Shown here piece after piece: positions 8,965 to 17,955 of a stretch of 64,000 nucleotides of DNA. The DNA is from Paenibacillus vietnamensis (GTDB taxonomy: Bacteria > Bacillota > Bacilli > Paenibacillales > Paenibacillaceae). The first letter of the stretch is position 1, and the number at the start of each line of letters is the position of its first letter. The position numbers and the translations under genes are program-made. The stretch lies in the NCBI RefSeq assembly GCF_020169515.1, contig NZ_JAHMHW010000001.1, positions 310,001 to 374,000 on the forward strand, written 5' to 3'. The notes under the pieces were generated by a model. That model did not search any database. It saw nothing but the letters and a program-made list of their open reading frames with translations, and was not told the DNA's origin.

Positions 8965-9924
8965 ATGAAACCGCTAACAGAAAACGCCCCGAAGGCAGGG
9001 GCGGTCAATCAGAGCAGCCGGTTCTGGACGAAGGCGTTCCAGCAGCGTTACCTGTACATGATGTCCCTGCCGTTCGTCATTTGGATTTTTATTTTCAGTT
9101 ATGTGCCCGTATGGGGCTGGTTGACGGCATTTCAAAATTACAAGCCGAAGGATTCGATTCTAAATCAGAAATGGGTCGGGCTTGAGAATTTTATCGAGCT
9201 GTTTCAGGATGAACGGTTTTATATCGTATTGCGGAATACGCTGGCGATGAGCACGATGGGATTGATCGTCGGATTTACGATTCCGGTTGTTTTCGCCTTA
9301 TTGCTGAATGAGATGAGAGGGCAGCTTTTCAAGCGTTCGGTACAAACGATCTCCTACCTTCCGCATTTCGTGTCCTGGGTTGTCGTTGCGGGTCTCGTAT
9401 CCAAAATGCTGTCGACGGACGGAGGCGCGGTCAACCAATTGCTGATGTGGCTTGGCGTAATCGACGCGCCGGTACAGTTCATGGCCAAAGGGGAGCTGTT
9501 CTGGGGCATCGTCACCTTGTCGGACTTGTGGAAGGAAATGGGCTGGAATTCGATTATTTTCCTGGCGGCGATGGCCGGCATCGATCCCGAGCTTTACGAG
9601 GCTTCGACGGTTGACGGAGCAGGCAGATTCCGCAAAATGTGGCATATTACGCTTCCGGGTATCCGGACAACCTTCATGGTGCTGTTCATTCTGTCTATCG
9701 GGCACCTGGTCAGCATCGGCTTTGAGAAGCAGTTCCTGCTCGGCAATCCGCTAGTCTCCGATTACTCTGAGGTGCTCGATCTGTACGCGCTAAAGTACGG
9801 TATTCAAATGAGCCGGTATTCCTACGGAACGGCCATCGGGATATTTAACTCCGTCGTCAGCATTCTGCTTGTCTTCATTGCGAACGGAATCTACAAGCGG
9901 GTCACCAAAGAATCGATCATTTAG
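8965..9924 (+). CDS. Sugar ABC importer permease, LplB type
   Basis: 319 residues from the ATG at 8965, which has AGGAGGAG 5-10 bases upstream. An upstream in-frame ATG at 8866 would add a charged, unconserved-looking tail. Six membrane helices are visible, the first at about 24-44 (FVIWIFIFSYVPVWGW). The EAA loop that docks to the ATPase is YEASTVDGAGRFRKMWHITLPG. It is the first gene of an importer operon with a second permease 12 bases downstream and a binding lipoprotein. No ATPase gene is nearby, as is usual for LplB/YtcP-type systems that use a shared MsmX-like ATPase. Confidence 0.93.
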   Translation: MKPLTENAPKAGAVNQSSRFWTKAFQQRYLYMMSLPFVIWIFIFSYVPVWGWLTAFQNYKPKDSILNQKWVGLENFIELFQDERFYIVLRNTLAMSTMGLIVGFTIPVVFALLLNEMRGQLFKRSVQTISYLPHFVSWVVVAGLVSKMLSTDGGAVNQLLMWLGVIDAPVQFMAKGELFWGIVTLSDLWKEMGWNSIIFLAAMAGIDPELYEASTVDGAGRFRKMWHITLPGIRTTFMVLFILSIGHLVSIGFEKQFLLGNPLVSDYSEVLDLYALKYGIQMSRYSYGTAIGIFNSVVSILLVFIANGIYKRVTKESII

Positions 9925-9936
9925 GAGGTACGGCAT

Positions 9937-10830
9937 ATGCAGGGCGCTCTAAAAAGACAAACCGGCGATAAAATATTCGATTTTTGCATTTATGTATTCA
10001 TGATTATCGTCACGATTGTGACTTTATATCCGTTCCTGAACGTACTTGCCATTTCGTTCAACGATTCGGTCGATACGGTAAGAGGCGGATTGACCATCTA
10101 TCCGCGTGAGTTCACGCTGAAAAACTATGAGACGATATTCGGCTTCGACGGGCTGCTTACCGGCTTCCAAAACTCCGTCATCCGGACGGTTCTTGGTACG
10201 GCAATCGGGGTCATATCCGCTTCGATGATGGCGTACACGCTAAGCCGTCCCGATTTCCAGGCCAGACGATGGATGTCGGTCGTGTTCGCTCTGACGATGT
10301 ACTTCTCAGGCGGTCTGATTCCGGGCTTCCTTCTGATGAAAAGCCTTGGTCTGGTCGGCACCTTCGCGGTGTATATCATTCCTGCTATCCTGAGCGTCTG
10401 GAACGTGTTCGTCGTCCGCTCCTACATTGACGGACTTCCATATGCGCTTCAGGAATCGGCGAAGATCGACGGCGCGAACGACTGGACGATTTTCTGGAAA
10501 ATTATTTTGCCGCTCTGCCAGCCCGTGCTTGCAACGATTGCGCTGTTCATTGCGGTCGGCCACTGGAATGCCTGGTTCGATACGTACCTGTTCAACAACC
10601 GGAACGCGGAAAATACGACGCTCCAGTACGAATTGATGAAGGTGCTGCTCTCGACGCAGACGGGCAGCAATTACCGCGACCCGAACGCCCAGCAAGCGAT
10701 CGCGTCCGTATCGCCGGAATCGATTAAAATGGCGATTACTATCGTCGTAACCGTACCGATCCTGCTCGTGTATCCGTTCCTTCAAAAGTATTTCGTCAAA
10801 GGCATGACGCTTGGCGCGGTTAAAAGTTAA
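9937..10830 (+). CDS. Sugar ABC importer permease, LplC/YtcP type
   Basis: 297 residues with six membrane helices. The EAA-loop motif is QESAKIDGANDWTIFWKIILP, and the C-terminus (LLVYPFLQKYFVKGMTLGAVK) is typical of the family. AGGAGGT at 9924-9930 overlaps the stop of the preceding permease and precedes the ATG by 6 bases, so the two are co-translated. It pairs with the 8965 gene product to form the membrane channel of the importer. Confidence 0.94.
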   Translation: MQGALKRQTGDKIFDFCIYVFMIIVTIVTLYPFLNVLAISFNDSVDTVRGGLTIYPREFTLKNYETIFGFDGLLTGFQNSVIRTVLGTAIGVISASMMAYTLSRPDFQARRWMSVVFALTMYFSGGLIPGFLLMKSLGLVGTFAVYIIPAILSVWNVFVVRSYIDGLPYALQESAKIDGANDWTIFWKIILPLCQPVLATIALFIAVGHWNAWFDTYLFNNRNAENTTLQYELMKVLLSTQTGSNYRDPNAQQAIASVSPESIKMAITIVVTVPILLVYPFLQKYFVKGMTLGAVKS

Positions 10831-10900
10831 TTTTGGTAATGGCAGGTATCCTGTTGTTATATAAGCTCTTCACGCAAACAAAAAGGGAGGCAATACAGCA

Positions 10901-12598
10901 ATGAAAAGAAAGATGCAAACGTTCCTCAGTTTGTTGCTCGCACTTGTATTCGTATTCGTCACGGCATGCAGCGGTTCGAACAACGAAGGGACTAACACCG
11001 GTTCAAACAACGGAACGGCGAATGAAGGCGAATCTACTGAGCCAATGACGATCCGTCTCGCGTCCGGCGACAACAACGCGAACTGGGATGATATGCAATC
11101 GGAAGTCGGCAAGGCGATTCAAGAAAAAACCGGGATTACGATTAAACAGGAATTTCCGGTAGGGGGCTCGGATGCCGACATGTTCGCTCTTATGGTAGCG
11201 AGCGACGATTATCCCGACCTCGTTATGCCGAAGGGCAACGCAGGCAAGCTGGTTGACGCTGGCGCCCTGGTCGATCTTCGTCCTTTGATCGAAGAATACG
11301 GCCCTAACCTCAAGAAGGTTTACGGCGAATATTTCAACCGTCTCCGCTGGAGCGAAGATGACGATGCGATCTACATTTTGCCGCAAGCAGGCGTAAATCA
11401 AACGTACTTTGAAGCAGGCGGCGGCTTCCAGCTGCAGCACCAAGTGCTTGAAGCGGCAGGTTATCCGGAAATTAAAACCGTTCAAGACTACGAAAATGCT
11501 ATCAAAGCGTACATCGAGAAAAATCCGAAAACGGCCGACGGCCAGCCTACGATCGGCATGTCGCTGAACGGCGGCGAATGGCAAATCCTGATTTCCGTTA
11601 CGAATCCGGCGTTCTACGCAACCGGCGCACCGGACGACGGCGAATTCTATGTCGATCAAGAAACGCATGAAGCGATTATGCACTACCAGCGCCCGGAAGA
11701 AAGAGAATATTTCCGCTGGCTGAACCACATGAACGACATCGGTCTGCTTGACAAAGAAAGCTTCGTACAAAAATACGACCAATACAAAGCAAAAATCGCA
11801 TCCGGCCGCGTTCTTGGTCTGATCGACCAGGATTGGGATTATGCCGATGCTCAAAACGCCTTGAAAGCCGAAGGCAAATTCGGCGCGACTTATGCTCGCT
11901 TCCCTGTTACTTTGAATGAATCGTACCAGGATCACTCCTTCCAAGGAACAGGTTACCTGGGCGGCTTCGGCATCGGCATTACGAAGAGCGCTCAGGATCC
12001 GGTCCGTCTGATCAAATTCCTGGACTACCTGGCTTCCGACGAAGGTCAAGTGCTCGTCAACTGGGGGATCGAAGGCAAGCATTACAACGTAGTAGACGGC
12101 AAACGCGTGATTCCTGAAGATGTGCAAGCGATGAAATCGAACGACAACAATACGTTCAAGAAAACGACCGGCATCGGCAACTACCTTCTGTCCGCCCGTT
12201 ACGGCGACGGTGTTAAGGATCCGTCCGGCAACTACTACACGACGACGTTCCCTGAGCAAATTCAAACGAGCTACTCCGAAGAGGACAAAAAGACGCTGAA
12301 AGCTTACGGCGCAACGACGTACAAGGATCTGTGGCCTAAGGACGACGCATTCCCTGAGCGCAAATACGGCGCGGCATGGACGCTTCCGTTCGAAACGGGC
12401 TCTCAGGCGAATGTTATTTTCCAAAAAACGCAGGATATTATGAAGAAGCGCATTCCGGAAGCGATCCTTGCGAAGCCGGAAGACTTCGACAAAATTTACG
12501 ATGCCTTCCTGAAGGATCTGGAGGATGCAGGCGTTGCGAAGCTGAACGAAGAGTTTACGAAAATGGTTAAAGACCGCGTAGCGCTTTGGTCCAAATAA
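10901..12598 (+). CDS. Extracellular sugar-binding lipoprotein, LplA type
   Basis: 565 residues. A lipoprotein signal peptide ends at VTAC, so C23 is the likely lipidated residue. A Gly/Asn/Ser-rich linker follows, then a family-1-type solute-binding fold. The large size is typical of binding proteins for oligosaccharides. AAAGGGAGG precedes the ATG. It is the third gene of the importer. The ligand cannot be read from sequence; the neighbouring GH95, GH3 and former GH42 enzymes suggest a branched plant oligosaccharide. Confidence 0.93.
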   Translation: MKRKMQTFLSLLLALVFVFVTACSGSNNEGTNTGSNNGTANEGESTEPMTIRLASGDNNANWDDMQSEVGKAIQEKTGITIKQEFPVGGSDADMFALMVASDDYPDLVMPKGNAGKLVDAGALVDLRPLIEEYGPNLKKVYGEYFNRLRWSEDDDAIYILPQAGVNQTYFEAGGGFQLQHQVLEAAGYPEIKTVQDYENAIKAYIEKNPKTADGQPTIGMSLNGGEWQILISVTNPAFYATGAPDDGEFYVDQETHEAIMHYQRPEEREYFRWLNHMNDIGLLDKESFVQKYDQYKAKIASGRVLGLIDQDWDYADAQNALKAEGKFGATYARFPVTLNESYQDHSFQGTGYLGGFGIGITKSAQDPVRLIKFLDYLASDEGQVLVNWGIEGKHYNVVDGKRVIPEDVQAMKSNDNNTFKKTTGIGNYLLSARYGDGVKDPSGNYYTTTFPEQIQTSYSEEDKKTLKAYGATTYKDLWPKDDAFPERKYGAAWTLPFETGSQANVIFQKTQDIMKKRIPEAILAKPEDFDKIYDAFLKDLEDAGVAKLNEEFTKMVKDRVALWSK

Positions 12599-12762
12599 GA
12601 GCATACAGGCATGAAGGGGAGAGGGCTCATTCGATGGGCTCTTTTCCCGTGTTCCAAGCAAAATGAACGTTTGAAGGTCGGTCGGACAGCTGAACAAGGC
12701 ATGGAATACAAGTTTTTCTGGGGCCATACCTTCTACGATTGGGACGAGATCGTTCCGCCTAA

Positions 12763-13382
12763 TTTGCGAAGGCTGCTATTCTATACGATTGGGAAAACCG
12801 CTGGGCGGTGGAGCTGTCGAGCGGTCCGAGCATCGCGCTGAAATACGTCGACGAAGTGCATAAGTATTATGACGCCCTGTTCGGGCAAAATATTCAAACC
12901 GATCTGATAAGCGTGGAAGAAAGCCTTGACCGGTACGATCTGGTCAACTCCCCGGTCATGTATATGATCAAGCCGGGCTTTGCCAAGAAGGTAGAGGCGT
13001 TCGTGGAGCGAGGAGGCACGTACCTGACGACGGTTTTCAGCGGCATCGTGAACGAGACGGACATCGTGACGACCGGCGGATACCCCGGCAAGCTGAGAAA
13101 GGTGCTCGGCATTTGGACGGAGGAAATCGACGCTCTGCTGCCCGGCCTGCAAAACCGGATTGTCATGAAAAAGGCGGAAGGCGAACTGAGCGGAACGTAT
13201 GCTTGCGGCATTCTGTGCGATCTGATTCATTCGGAGGGCGCTTTACGTTTATTTTGAACCATAACGCGGAGGCGAGCGAGCTGCAGCTTCAGGCAGAGCC
13301 GCGCCGCGACTTGCTTACAGGCGAGCTGGTGAGCGGAACGTACCGCCTGTCCGCCAAAGGTGTAATGATTATCGAGGAATAA
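12763..13382 (+). pseudogene. Remnant of a GH42 beta-galactosidase
   Basis: Only the back end of a GH42 protein survives. From about 12775 the frame reads AILYDWENRWAVELSSGPS and continues through the Rossmann-like trimerisation domain to CDLIHSEGA near 13240. There the frame breaks. A different frame continues to 13382 with the C-terminal domain (FTFILNHNAEASELQLQ ... LLTGELVSGTYRLSAKGV). The catalytic barrel (about 400 residues) and the join between the two domains are missing, so this is decay with at least one large deletion and one internal deletion or frameshift. It lies directly after the importer operon and was probably one of its enzymes. Confidence 0.8.
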
Positions 13383-13478
13383 CGCGGCCATGGCCATAAA
13401 TGCCGTTAGTTTGGAATAGCTCCTGTACCGGGTTCCGCGCATATACTGGTGGCAAATGCCCGGTACGGGAGGTTCGAC

Positions 13479-13577
13479 ATGAACGCGGGAATGAGACGCC
13501 GGAGCGGCCGCATAGGCGTACTGGTGCTTGTGCTGTATGTGCTGCTTGTTATACTGTTAATGGCTGTTTTTATATGA
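13479..13577 (+). CDS. Tiny single-helix hydrophobic protein (YjcZ/sporulation-peptide-like)
   Basis: 32 codons, starting at an ATG 6 bases after GGGAGG. The N-terminus is basic (MNAGMRRRSGRIG) and the rest is one hydrophobic helix rich in V and L. Size and shape match the short YjcZ-family and other small spore-associated membrane peptides, but the glycine/tyrosine-rich head of YjcZ is absent. A strong terminator follows immediately, which supports a real transcription unit. It lies just upstream of the spoVA genes. Function is inferred from form only. Confidence 0.5.
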   Translation: MNAGMRRRSGRIGVLVLVLYVLLVILLMAVFI

Positions 13578-13629
13578 AAAAGGATTGCTCTAAAGCCGGC
13601 CCCGGCCGTATGGAGCAATCCTTTTTTTT
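13578..13629 (+). terminator. Rho-independent terminator after the 32-codon gene
   Basis: AAAGGATTGCTC pairs with GAGCAATCCTTT around a GC-rich loop, and a run of eight T follows. The stem begins at the stop codon of the small gene. Confidence 0.9.
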
Positions 13630-13742
13630 GCTCGGATAATGCCAACTCGAATTACAGATAATGAAAAAGAACATTCAGATGCGATGCGGGAATTGTCGCC
13701 CTCATAAGCGAAGAACCGCGGCAGAGAAGGAGAGTGCAGCAT

Positions 13743-14234
13743 TTGGCAACCAAAAGCAAGGGCGGTCAACGCTACAAAAAAATGTCCATGTCGCCTAAGG
13801 AATATCAATCGTTCGCCAAAACGATGGAGCCGCAGCGGTCGGTATTCGCCAATTGTATAAAAGCATTTTTGTTCGGCGGCGTCGTCTGCGTCATCGGACA
13901 GGTAATTACGGAGCTGTACGTACATCTGATGGGCATGACCCGGGAGGATGCCGGCGATCCGACGGTCGCGACGCTTATTTTAATATCCGTTATTTTAACG
14001 AGCCTTGGCGTTTACGATAAAATCGCGCAGTGGGCCGGAGCTGGCTCCGCGGTGCCGGTAACCGGATTCGCCAACTCCATGTGCTCCGCGGCGCTTGAGC
14101 ACCGCAGCGAAGGTCTCGTGCTTGGCGTCGGCGGCAATATGTTCAAGCTGGCGGGCTCCGTTATTGTATTCGGTACCGTCGCCGCGTTTTTTGTAGGCAT
14201 CATCCATCTCATTCTCGGAACTGGGGGACAATAA
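13743..14234 (+). CDS. spoVAC: Stage V sporulation protein AC (dipicolinate channel subunit)
   Basis: 163 residues from the TTG at 13743, chosen because AAGGAG at 13727-13732 is 10 bases upstream. The GTG at 13734 would be only one base from it. A basic N-terminus precedes about four membrane helices. GAGSAVPVTGFANSMCSAALEH is a conserved SpoVAC stretch. SpoVAC is a membrane protein of the forespore needed for dipicolinic acid transport and acts as a mechanosensitive channel in germination. It is the first of three genes with a 1-base gap to spoVAD. Expression is expected to be forespore-specific, but I saw no convincing sigma-G promoter. Confidence 0.93.
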   Translation: MATKSKGGQRYKKMSMSPKEYQSFAKTMEPQRSVFANCIKAFLFGGVVCVIGQVITELYVHLMGMTREDAGDPTVATLILISVILTSLGVYDKIAQWAGAGSAVPVTGFANSMCSAALEHRSEGLVLGVGGNMFKLAGSVIVFGTVAAFFVGIIHLILGTGGQ

Positions 14235-14235
14235 C

Positions 14236-15252
14236 ATGCTGCGCGGGAAACAATCGTGGTGGTTCGAGAACCGGCCGGTTATTGTCGGCGCGGCGACCGT
14301 TGTAGGTCCTGACGAAGGGGAAGGGCCGCTTGCGGCCGATTTCGATCTCGTTCACCCTGAGCTGGACATGCAGCAGAAGAGCTGGGAGAAGGCGGAGAGG
14401 CTGCTGCTGGAGCAGGCCTCCGAGTTTGCGATCCAGAACGCCCGGATCGAGCGAGACCAGCTTCAGTTCTATATCGGCGGAGATTTGATGAACCAGATTA
14501 TCAGCAACAGCTTTGCGGCCCGCTCCTTGGGCGTGCCGTATCTCGGTGTATTCGGCGCATGCTCAACCTCGATGGAAACGCTGGCGCTTGCTTCGCAGCT
14601 GGTCGATTCAGGAGCGGCGGATCATGTATTGGCGGGGACGTGCAGCCATAACTGCACGGCTGAGAAGCAGTTCCGGTATCCGACCGAATACGGCTCGCAG
14701 AAACCGCCTACCGCACAGTACACCGTTACCGGGGCCGGAGCGGCCGTCATCGCCGCGTCAGGCGACGGGCCTGTCGTGGAATGCGCTACCATCGGCAAAA
14801 TCGTCGATCTGGGCATTAAGGATCCGTTCAATATGGGGGCGGCGATGGCGCCTGCAGCCGTCGACACGATACAGGCTCATTTCAACGATACGGGCCGCAA
14901 GCCGGGCGACTACGATTTGATCGTGACGGGCGATTTGGCCGGGGTCGGCCATCCGATTGCTAACGAGCTGCTTCTTCAGAACGGTGTCCCAATGAAGGAC
15001 ACGGTGTTCGGGGATTGCGGCCTGATGGTTTTCGATGTGAACAAGCAGAAGGTACAGGCCGGCGGGAGCGGCTGCGGCTGTTCGGCTGTCGTTACGTACG
15101 GCCACTTGTTGAAACGGATCAAACAGGGCGAGCTGGGCAGAATTCTGGTCGTAGCGACCGGCGCGCTGCTGTCGCCATTGTCTTTCCAGCAGGGCGAGAG
15201 CATTCCGTGCATCGCCCATGCGGTTGCCATTAGTGCAGGAAAGGAGAAGTGA
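14236..15252 (+). CDS. spoVAD: Stage V sporulation protein AD
   Basis: 338 residues, the usual SpoVAD size, with a thiolase-like fold. Conserved stretches include GVFGACSTSMETLALAS and the C-terminal SFQQGESIPCIAHAVAI. In other spore formers SpoVAD binds dipicolinic acid at the spore inner membrane and is required for its uptake. It lies between spoVAC (1-base gap) and spoVAE (2-base gap). Confidence 0.96.
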   Translation: MLRGKQSWWFENRPVIVGAATVVGPDEGEGPLAADFDLVHPELDMQQKSWEKAERLLLEQASEFAIQNARIERDQLQFYIGGDLMNQIISNSFAARSLGVPYLGVFGACSTSMETLALASQLVDSGAADHVLAGTCSHNCTAEKQFRYPTEYGSQKPPTAQYTVTGAGAAVIAASGDGPVVECATIGKIVDLGIKDPFNMGAAMAPAAVDTIQAHFNDTGRKPGDYDLIVTGDLAGVGHPIANELLLQNGVPMKDTVFGDCGLMVFDVNKQKVQAGGSGCGCSAVVTYGHLLKRIKQGELGRILVVATGALLSPLSFQQGESIPCIAHAVAISAGKEK

Positions 15253-15254
15253 GC

Positions 15255-15605
15255 ATGATCTTTTTATGGGCTTTTTTGGTCGGGGGAGGCATTTGCGTAT
15301 TGGGCCAGCTGATGTTCGACGTATTCAAGCTGACGCCGGCGCATACAATGTCCACGCTCGTCGTGGTCGGCGCAATTGTGGATGGCGTTGGTTTATACGA
15401 GCCTTTGGTCAAATTCGCCGGAGCGGGGGCAACGGTGCCGATTACGAGCTTCGGCAACGCGCTCGTTCACGGAGCACTGACCGAGCTTCACGATTCGGGA
15501 TGGATCGGCGTCATATCGGGCATCTTCAAAGTAACGAGCGCCGGCATATCGGCGGCGATCATCTTCTCGTTTTTGGCCGCTTTGATTGTCAGGCCCAAAG
15601 GGTAA
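15255..15605 (+). CDS. spoVAE: Stage V sporulation protein AE (AEb type)
   Basis: 116 residues from the ATG at 15255, which has AAGGAG 8 bases upstream. A GTG at 15249 is too close to that site. It is a small four-helix membrane protein with GAGATVPITSFGNALVHG, the same motif as in SpoVAC, showing that the two are related. It completes the minimal C-D-E set. The AA, AB, AEa and AF genes found in Bacillus are not present here. Confidence 0.94.
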   Translation: MIFLWAFLVGGGICVLGQLMFDVFKLTPAHTMSTLVVVGAIVDGVGLYEPLVKFAGAGATVPITSFGNALVHGALTELHDSGWIGVISGIFKVTSAGISAAIIFSFLAALIVRPKG

Positions 15606-15619
15606 CGCGTTGCCGGAGG

Positions 15620-15653
15620 TTGGAGGATCCTGTGGGATCTTCCAATTTTTTTT
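15620..15653 (+). terminator. Rho-independent terminator after spoVAE
   Basis: TTGGAGGATCC (15620-15630) pairs with GGATCTTCCAA (15635-15645) with one G-T wobble, followed by eight T. Confidence 0.88.
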
Positions 15654-15743
15654 GGAGTGAAAAAATTTGTGCTCCCGAAAGAATGTACTGTAAAATAGTA
15701 GTATTGGAGACTCATTTTAATGCTACTTTCGGGAGGTAATCAT

Positions 15744-16700
15744 ATGGATATTCGTCCTGCGGACATGCAATTATGCGCTGCCATTCTACGAAGCTTAGAA
15801 TCTTGTATATTAGGAAAACAGGAAGAAATCCAAAGGCTGCTGATAGCCGTTGTCGCAGGAGGGCACGTTCTGCTCGAGGACGTTCCGGGCACCGGCAAAA
15901 CGCAATTGGTGAAAGCGTTGGCAAAAACGATCGGCGGACAATTTCGCCGGATCCAGTGCAATCCCGACCTGCTTCCGACCGATATTACCGGCGTATCCAT
16001 TTACCACCCGAAGCAGGAAGCCTTTATATTCAGGCCCGGCCCCGTCATGGCCAATATATTGCTGGCGGATGAAATTAACCGCGCCACGACAAAGACGCAA
16101 TCCGCTCTGCTGGAGGCGATGGAGGAAGGCCATGTGACGGTAGACGGAGATACGTTCGAGCTGCCAAGTCCTTTCGTGCTGCTGGCAACGCAGAACCCGA
16201 TCGAATTCGAGGGCACCTATACGCTGCCGGAGGCGCAGCTCGACCGTTTCATGATGAAGCTGTCGCTCGGCTATCCGACCGAAGACGACGAGCATCTCAT
16301 GGTCGTATCTAATGAAGGAATACATCCGTCCGACCGCGTGGTGCCGATGATTCAGATTCATGATATGCTTCGTTTCCAGGAGCAGGCACAGCAGGTACAT
16401 ATCGATGACGCAGTCGGTAAGTATTTGGTCAGCCTGGTCCGCGGCACGAGGGAGCATGCCGGCGTCATGCTCGGGGCAAGCCCGCGTGCGGCGCTCGCTC
16501 TGGCAAGAGCGGCGAAGGCGTGCGCGTACATTCGCCAGCGTCAATTCGTGACGCCGGACGACGTCAAGGAGCTGGCTCCATTCGTGCTGGCTCACCGCCT
16601 GCTGCTCAGAACGGAAGCCAGAATGAACGGACTCAAGGCGGAGGACATTATCCAGCAGGTCATTCAATTGACGAAAGTGCCGGTCCGGCTGGAGCGCTGA
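15744..16700 (+). CDS. MoxR-family AAA+ ATPase
   Basis: 318 residues from the ATG at 15744 (GGGAGGT 6 bases upstream). It has Walker A VPGTGKTQLVKA, Walker B ILLADEINRA, sensor 1 LLATQNPIEFEG, and a C-terminal lid domain. MoxR ATPases act as chaperones that assemble or activate partner complexes. The partners are usually encoded alongside as a DUF58 protein and a transglutaminase, which is exactly the arrangement here. The pathway served is not known for this organism. Confidence 0.93.
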   Translation: MDIRPADMQLCAAILRSLESCILGKQEEIQRLLIAVVAGGHVLLEDVPGTGKTQLVKALAKTIGGQFRRIQCNPDLLPTDITGVSIYHPKQEAFIFRPGPVMANILLADEINRATTKTQSALLEAMEEGHVTVDGDTFELPSPFVLLATQNPIEFEGTYTLPEAQLDRFMMKLSLGYPTEDDEHLMVVSNEGIHPSDRVVPMIQIHDMLRFQEQAQQVHIDDAVGKYLVSLVRGTREHAGVMLGASPRAALALARAAKACAYIRQRQFVTPDDVKELAPFVLAHRLLLRTEARMNGLKAEDIIQQVIQLTKVPVRLER

Positions 16701-16704
16701 TGCG

Positions 16705-17955
16705 ATGAAGGCGCTCAAATCAACTAAGCTGCGCTGGCAGCTTGTCGCAGTTATTTATACGACCTGTCTTTTTTATTTTCTCTTTCAAGGCGGCAAAACG
16801 GCATTCATGCTGTTTATGATTTTGAATCTGCTGATCGGTTATTTGCTGCTTGGCAGGTGGAGCGGCATTCACAAGGTGAACGGCAGCAGAGCTTATGCGA
16901 GCTCCGGCGCGGCGCCGCTTGAGCAGTCCTTGTCGGCGGGAAGCACGCTTGACGTCAGCCTGAACCTCAAAATTCCAGGTTATTATCCGCTGCCGTACGT
17001 GATCGTTAGAGACCAGCTGCAGCGCCACAACGGCCAGAAGCTTGCGTTCGAGACGTCGTTCGTCCCCAATTGGAAGCGCAGCGGTCAGGTCGCTTATCAG
17101 ACGCCGCCGCTGCAGCGCGGCGAATACCGGTTTACGGATACGGAATGCATCTCGTATGACATCTTCGGTTTGTTCGAGCATAAGGGCCGGTTCGGCTCGG
17201 AATCCGTCTTCAGCGTGCTTCCGCAAACGGTACCGCTCCGGCAGTGGAACGGCGTCCAGCGCGGCATCCGCGGGCCATATTCGCATGCGATCGCATCGCG
17301 GTCGGCGAAGGAGACGACCCAGATCAACGGAGTCCGCGAATATTTGTACGGCGACCGGCTGTCGCGCGTGCATTGGAACGCCACGGCCAAGACCGGCCAG
17401 TGGAAATCGAAAGCGTTCGAGCGGGAATCTCTGCCGCGTACGCTCGTTATTTTGGACAGGGATGCAAGTGCCTATAAGGATGAGCAAGGGGCAAGCTTCG
17501 AGCTGGCCGTCTCGGCTGCGGCATCGCTGCTTGAGAACGGACTGAAGGAGGATACGGCGATGGGGCTTGTTTCCGTTGGAGAGAGCACGACGGTGCTGCC
17601 TCCGAAATCGGGCCATGACCAGCACAATCTGGTGATGAAGCATTTGACCTTTGTCGATGCGGACGCCCATCAGCCGCTTTATGCATCCATGCAGCGTGCC
17701 GAGCACGCGCTGGAGCCCGGCAGCTTCGCCGTCATCGTGACGCCGGCGGCAGGCGCAGGCGTCATCCGGAGCATGGAATGGCTTTCGCGAAAGGGGATCG
17801 TTCCATGCCTCCTTCACATTCGTTCATCCTCGGAGAAGCATAACCCGCAGGCTTCCGCCTGGAAGAGCGTGCTCCGGGAGCGGGGATGGCCGGTATTCGA
17901 AATCCGCCAGCTGCAGGAGCTCCCTGGCGTTCTGGAGGGGAGTGGAATCGCATGA
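16705..17955 (+). CDS. DUF58-domain membrane-anchored protein
   Basis: 416 residues. Two hydrophobic stretches near the N-terminus (about 13-55) anchor it, and a beta-rich region precedes the DUF58 core. The DUF58 signature VREYLYGDRLSRVHWNATAK is at about residue 210. The C-terminal part resembles a von Willebrand A-like fold. It starts 4 bases after the MoxR stop and overlaps the next gene by 4 bases. It is the usual partner of MoxR ATPases. Confidence 0.9.
   Translation: MKALKSTKLRWQLVAVIYTTCLFYFLFQGGKTAFMLFMILNLLIGYLLLGRWSGIHKVNGSRAYASSGAAPLEQSLSAGSTLDVSLNLKIPGYYPLPYVIVRDQLQRHNGQKLAFETSFVPNWKRSGQVAYQTPPLQRGEYRFTDTECISYDIFGLFEHKGRFGSESVFSVLPQTVPLRQWNGVQRGIRGPYSHAIASRSAKETTQINGVREYLYGDRLSRVHWNATAKTGQWKSKAFERESLPRTLVILDRDASAYKDEQGASFELAVSAAASLLENGLKEDTAMGLVSVGESTTVLPPKSGHDQHNLVMKHLTFVDADAHQPLYASMQRAEHALEPGSFAVIVTPAAGAGVIRSMEWLSRKGIVPCLLHIRSSSEKHNPQASAWKSVLRERGWPVFEIRQLQELPGVLEGSGIA

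Noticed and set aside
11003..12727. 574-codon open frame opposite the first binding lipoprotein
   Set aside because: The sense strand has a signal peptide, lipobox and ribosome binding site; the antisense translation has none of these.
12611..12762. Short open frame before the GH42 remnant as part of the same gene
   Set aside because: Its translation does not match GH42 sequence and it is in a different frame, so I did not include it in the pseudogene.
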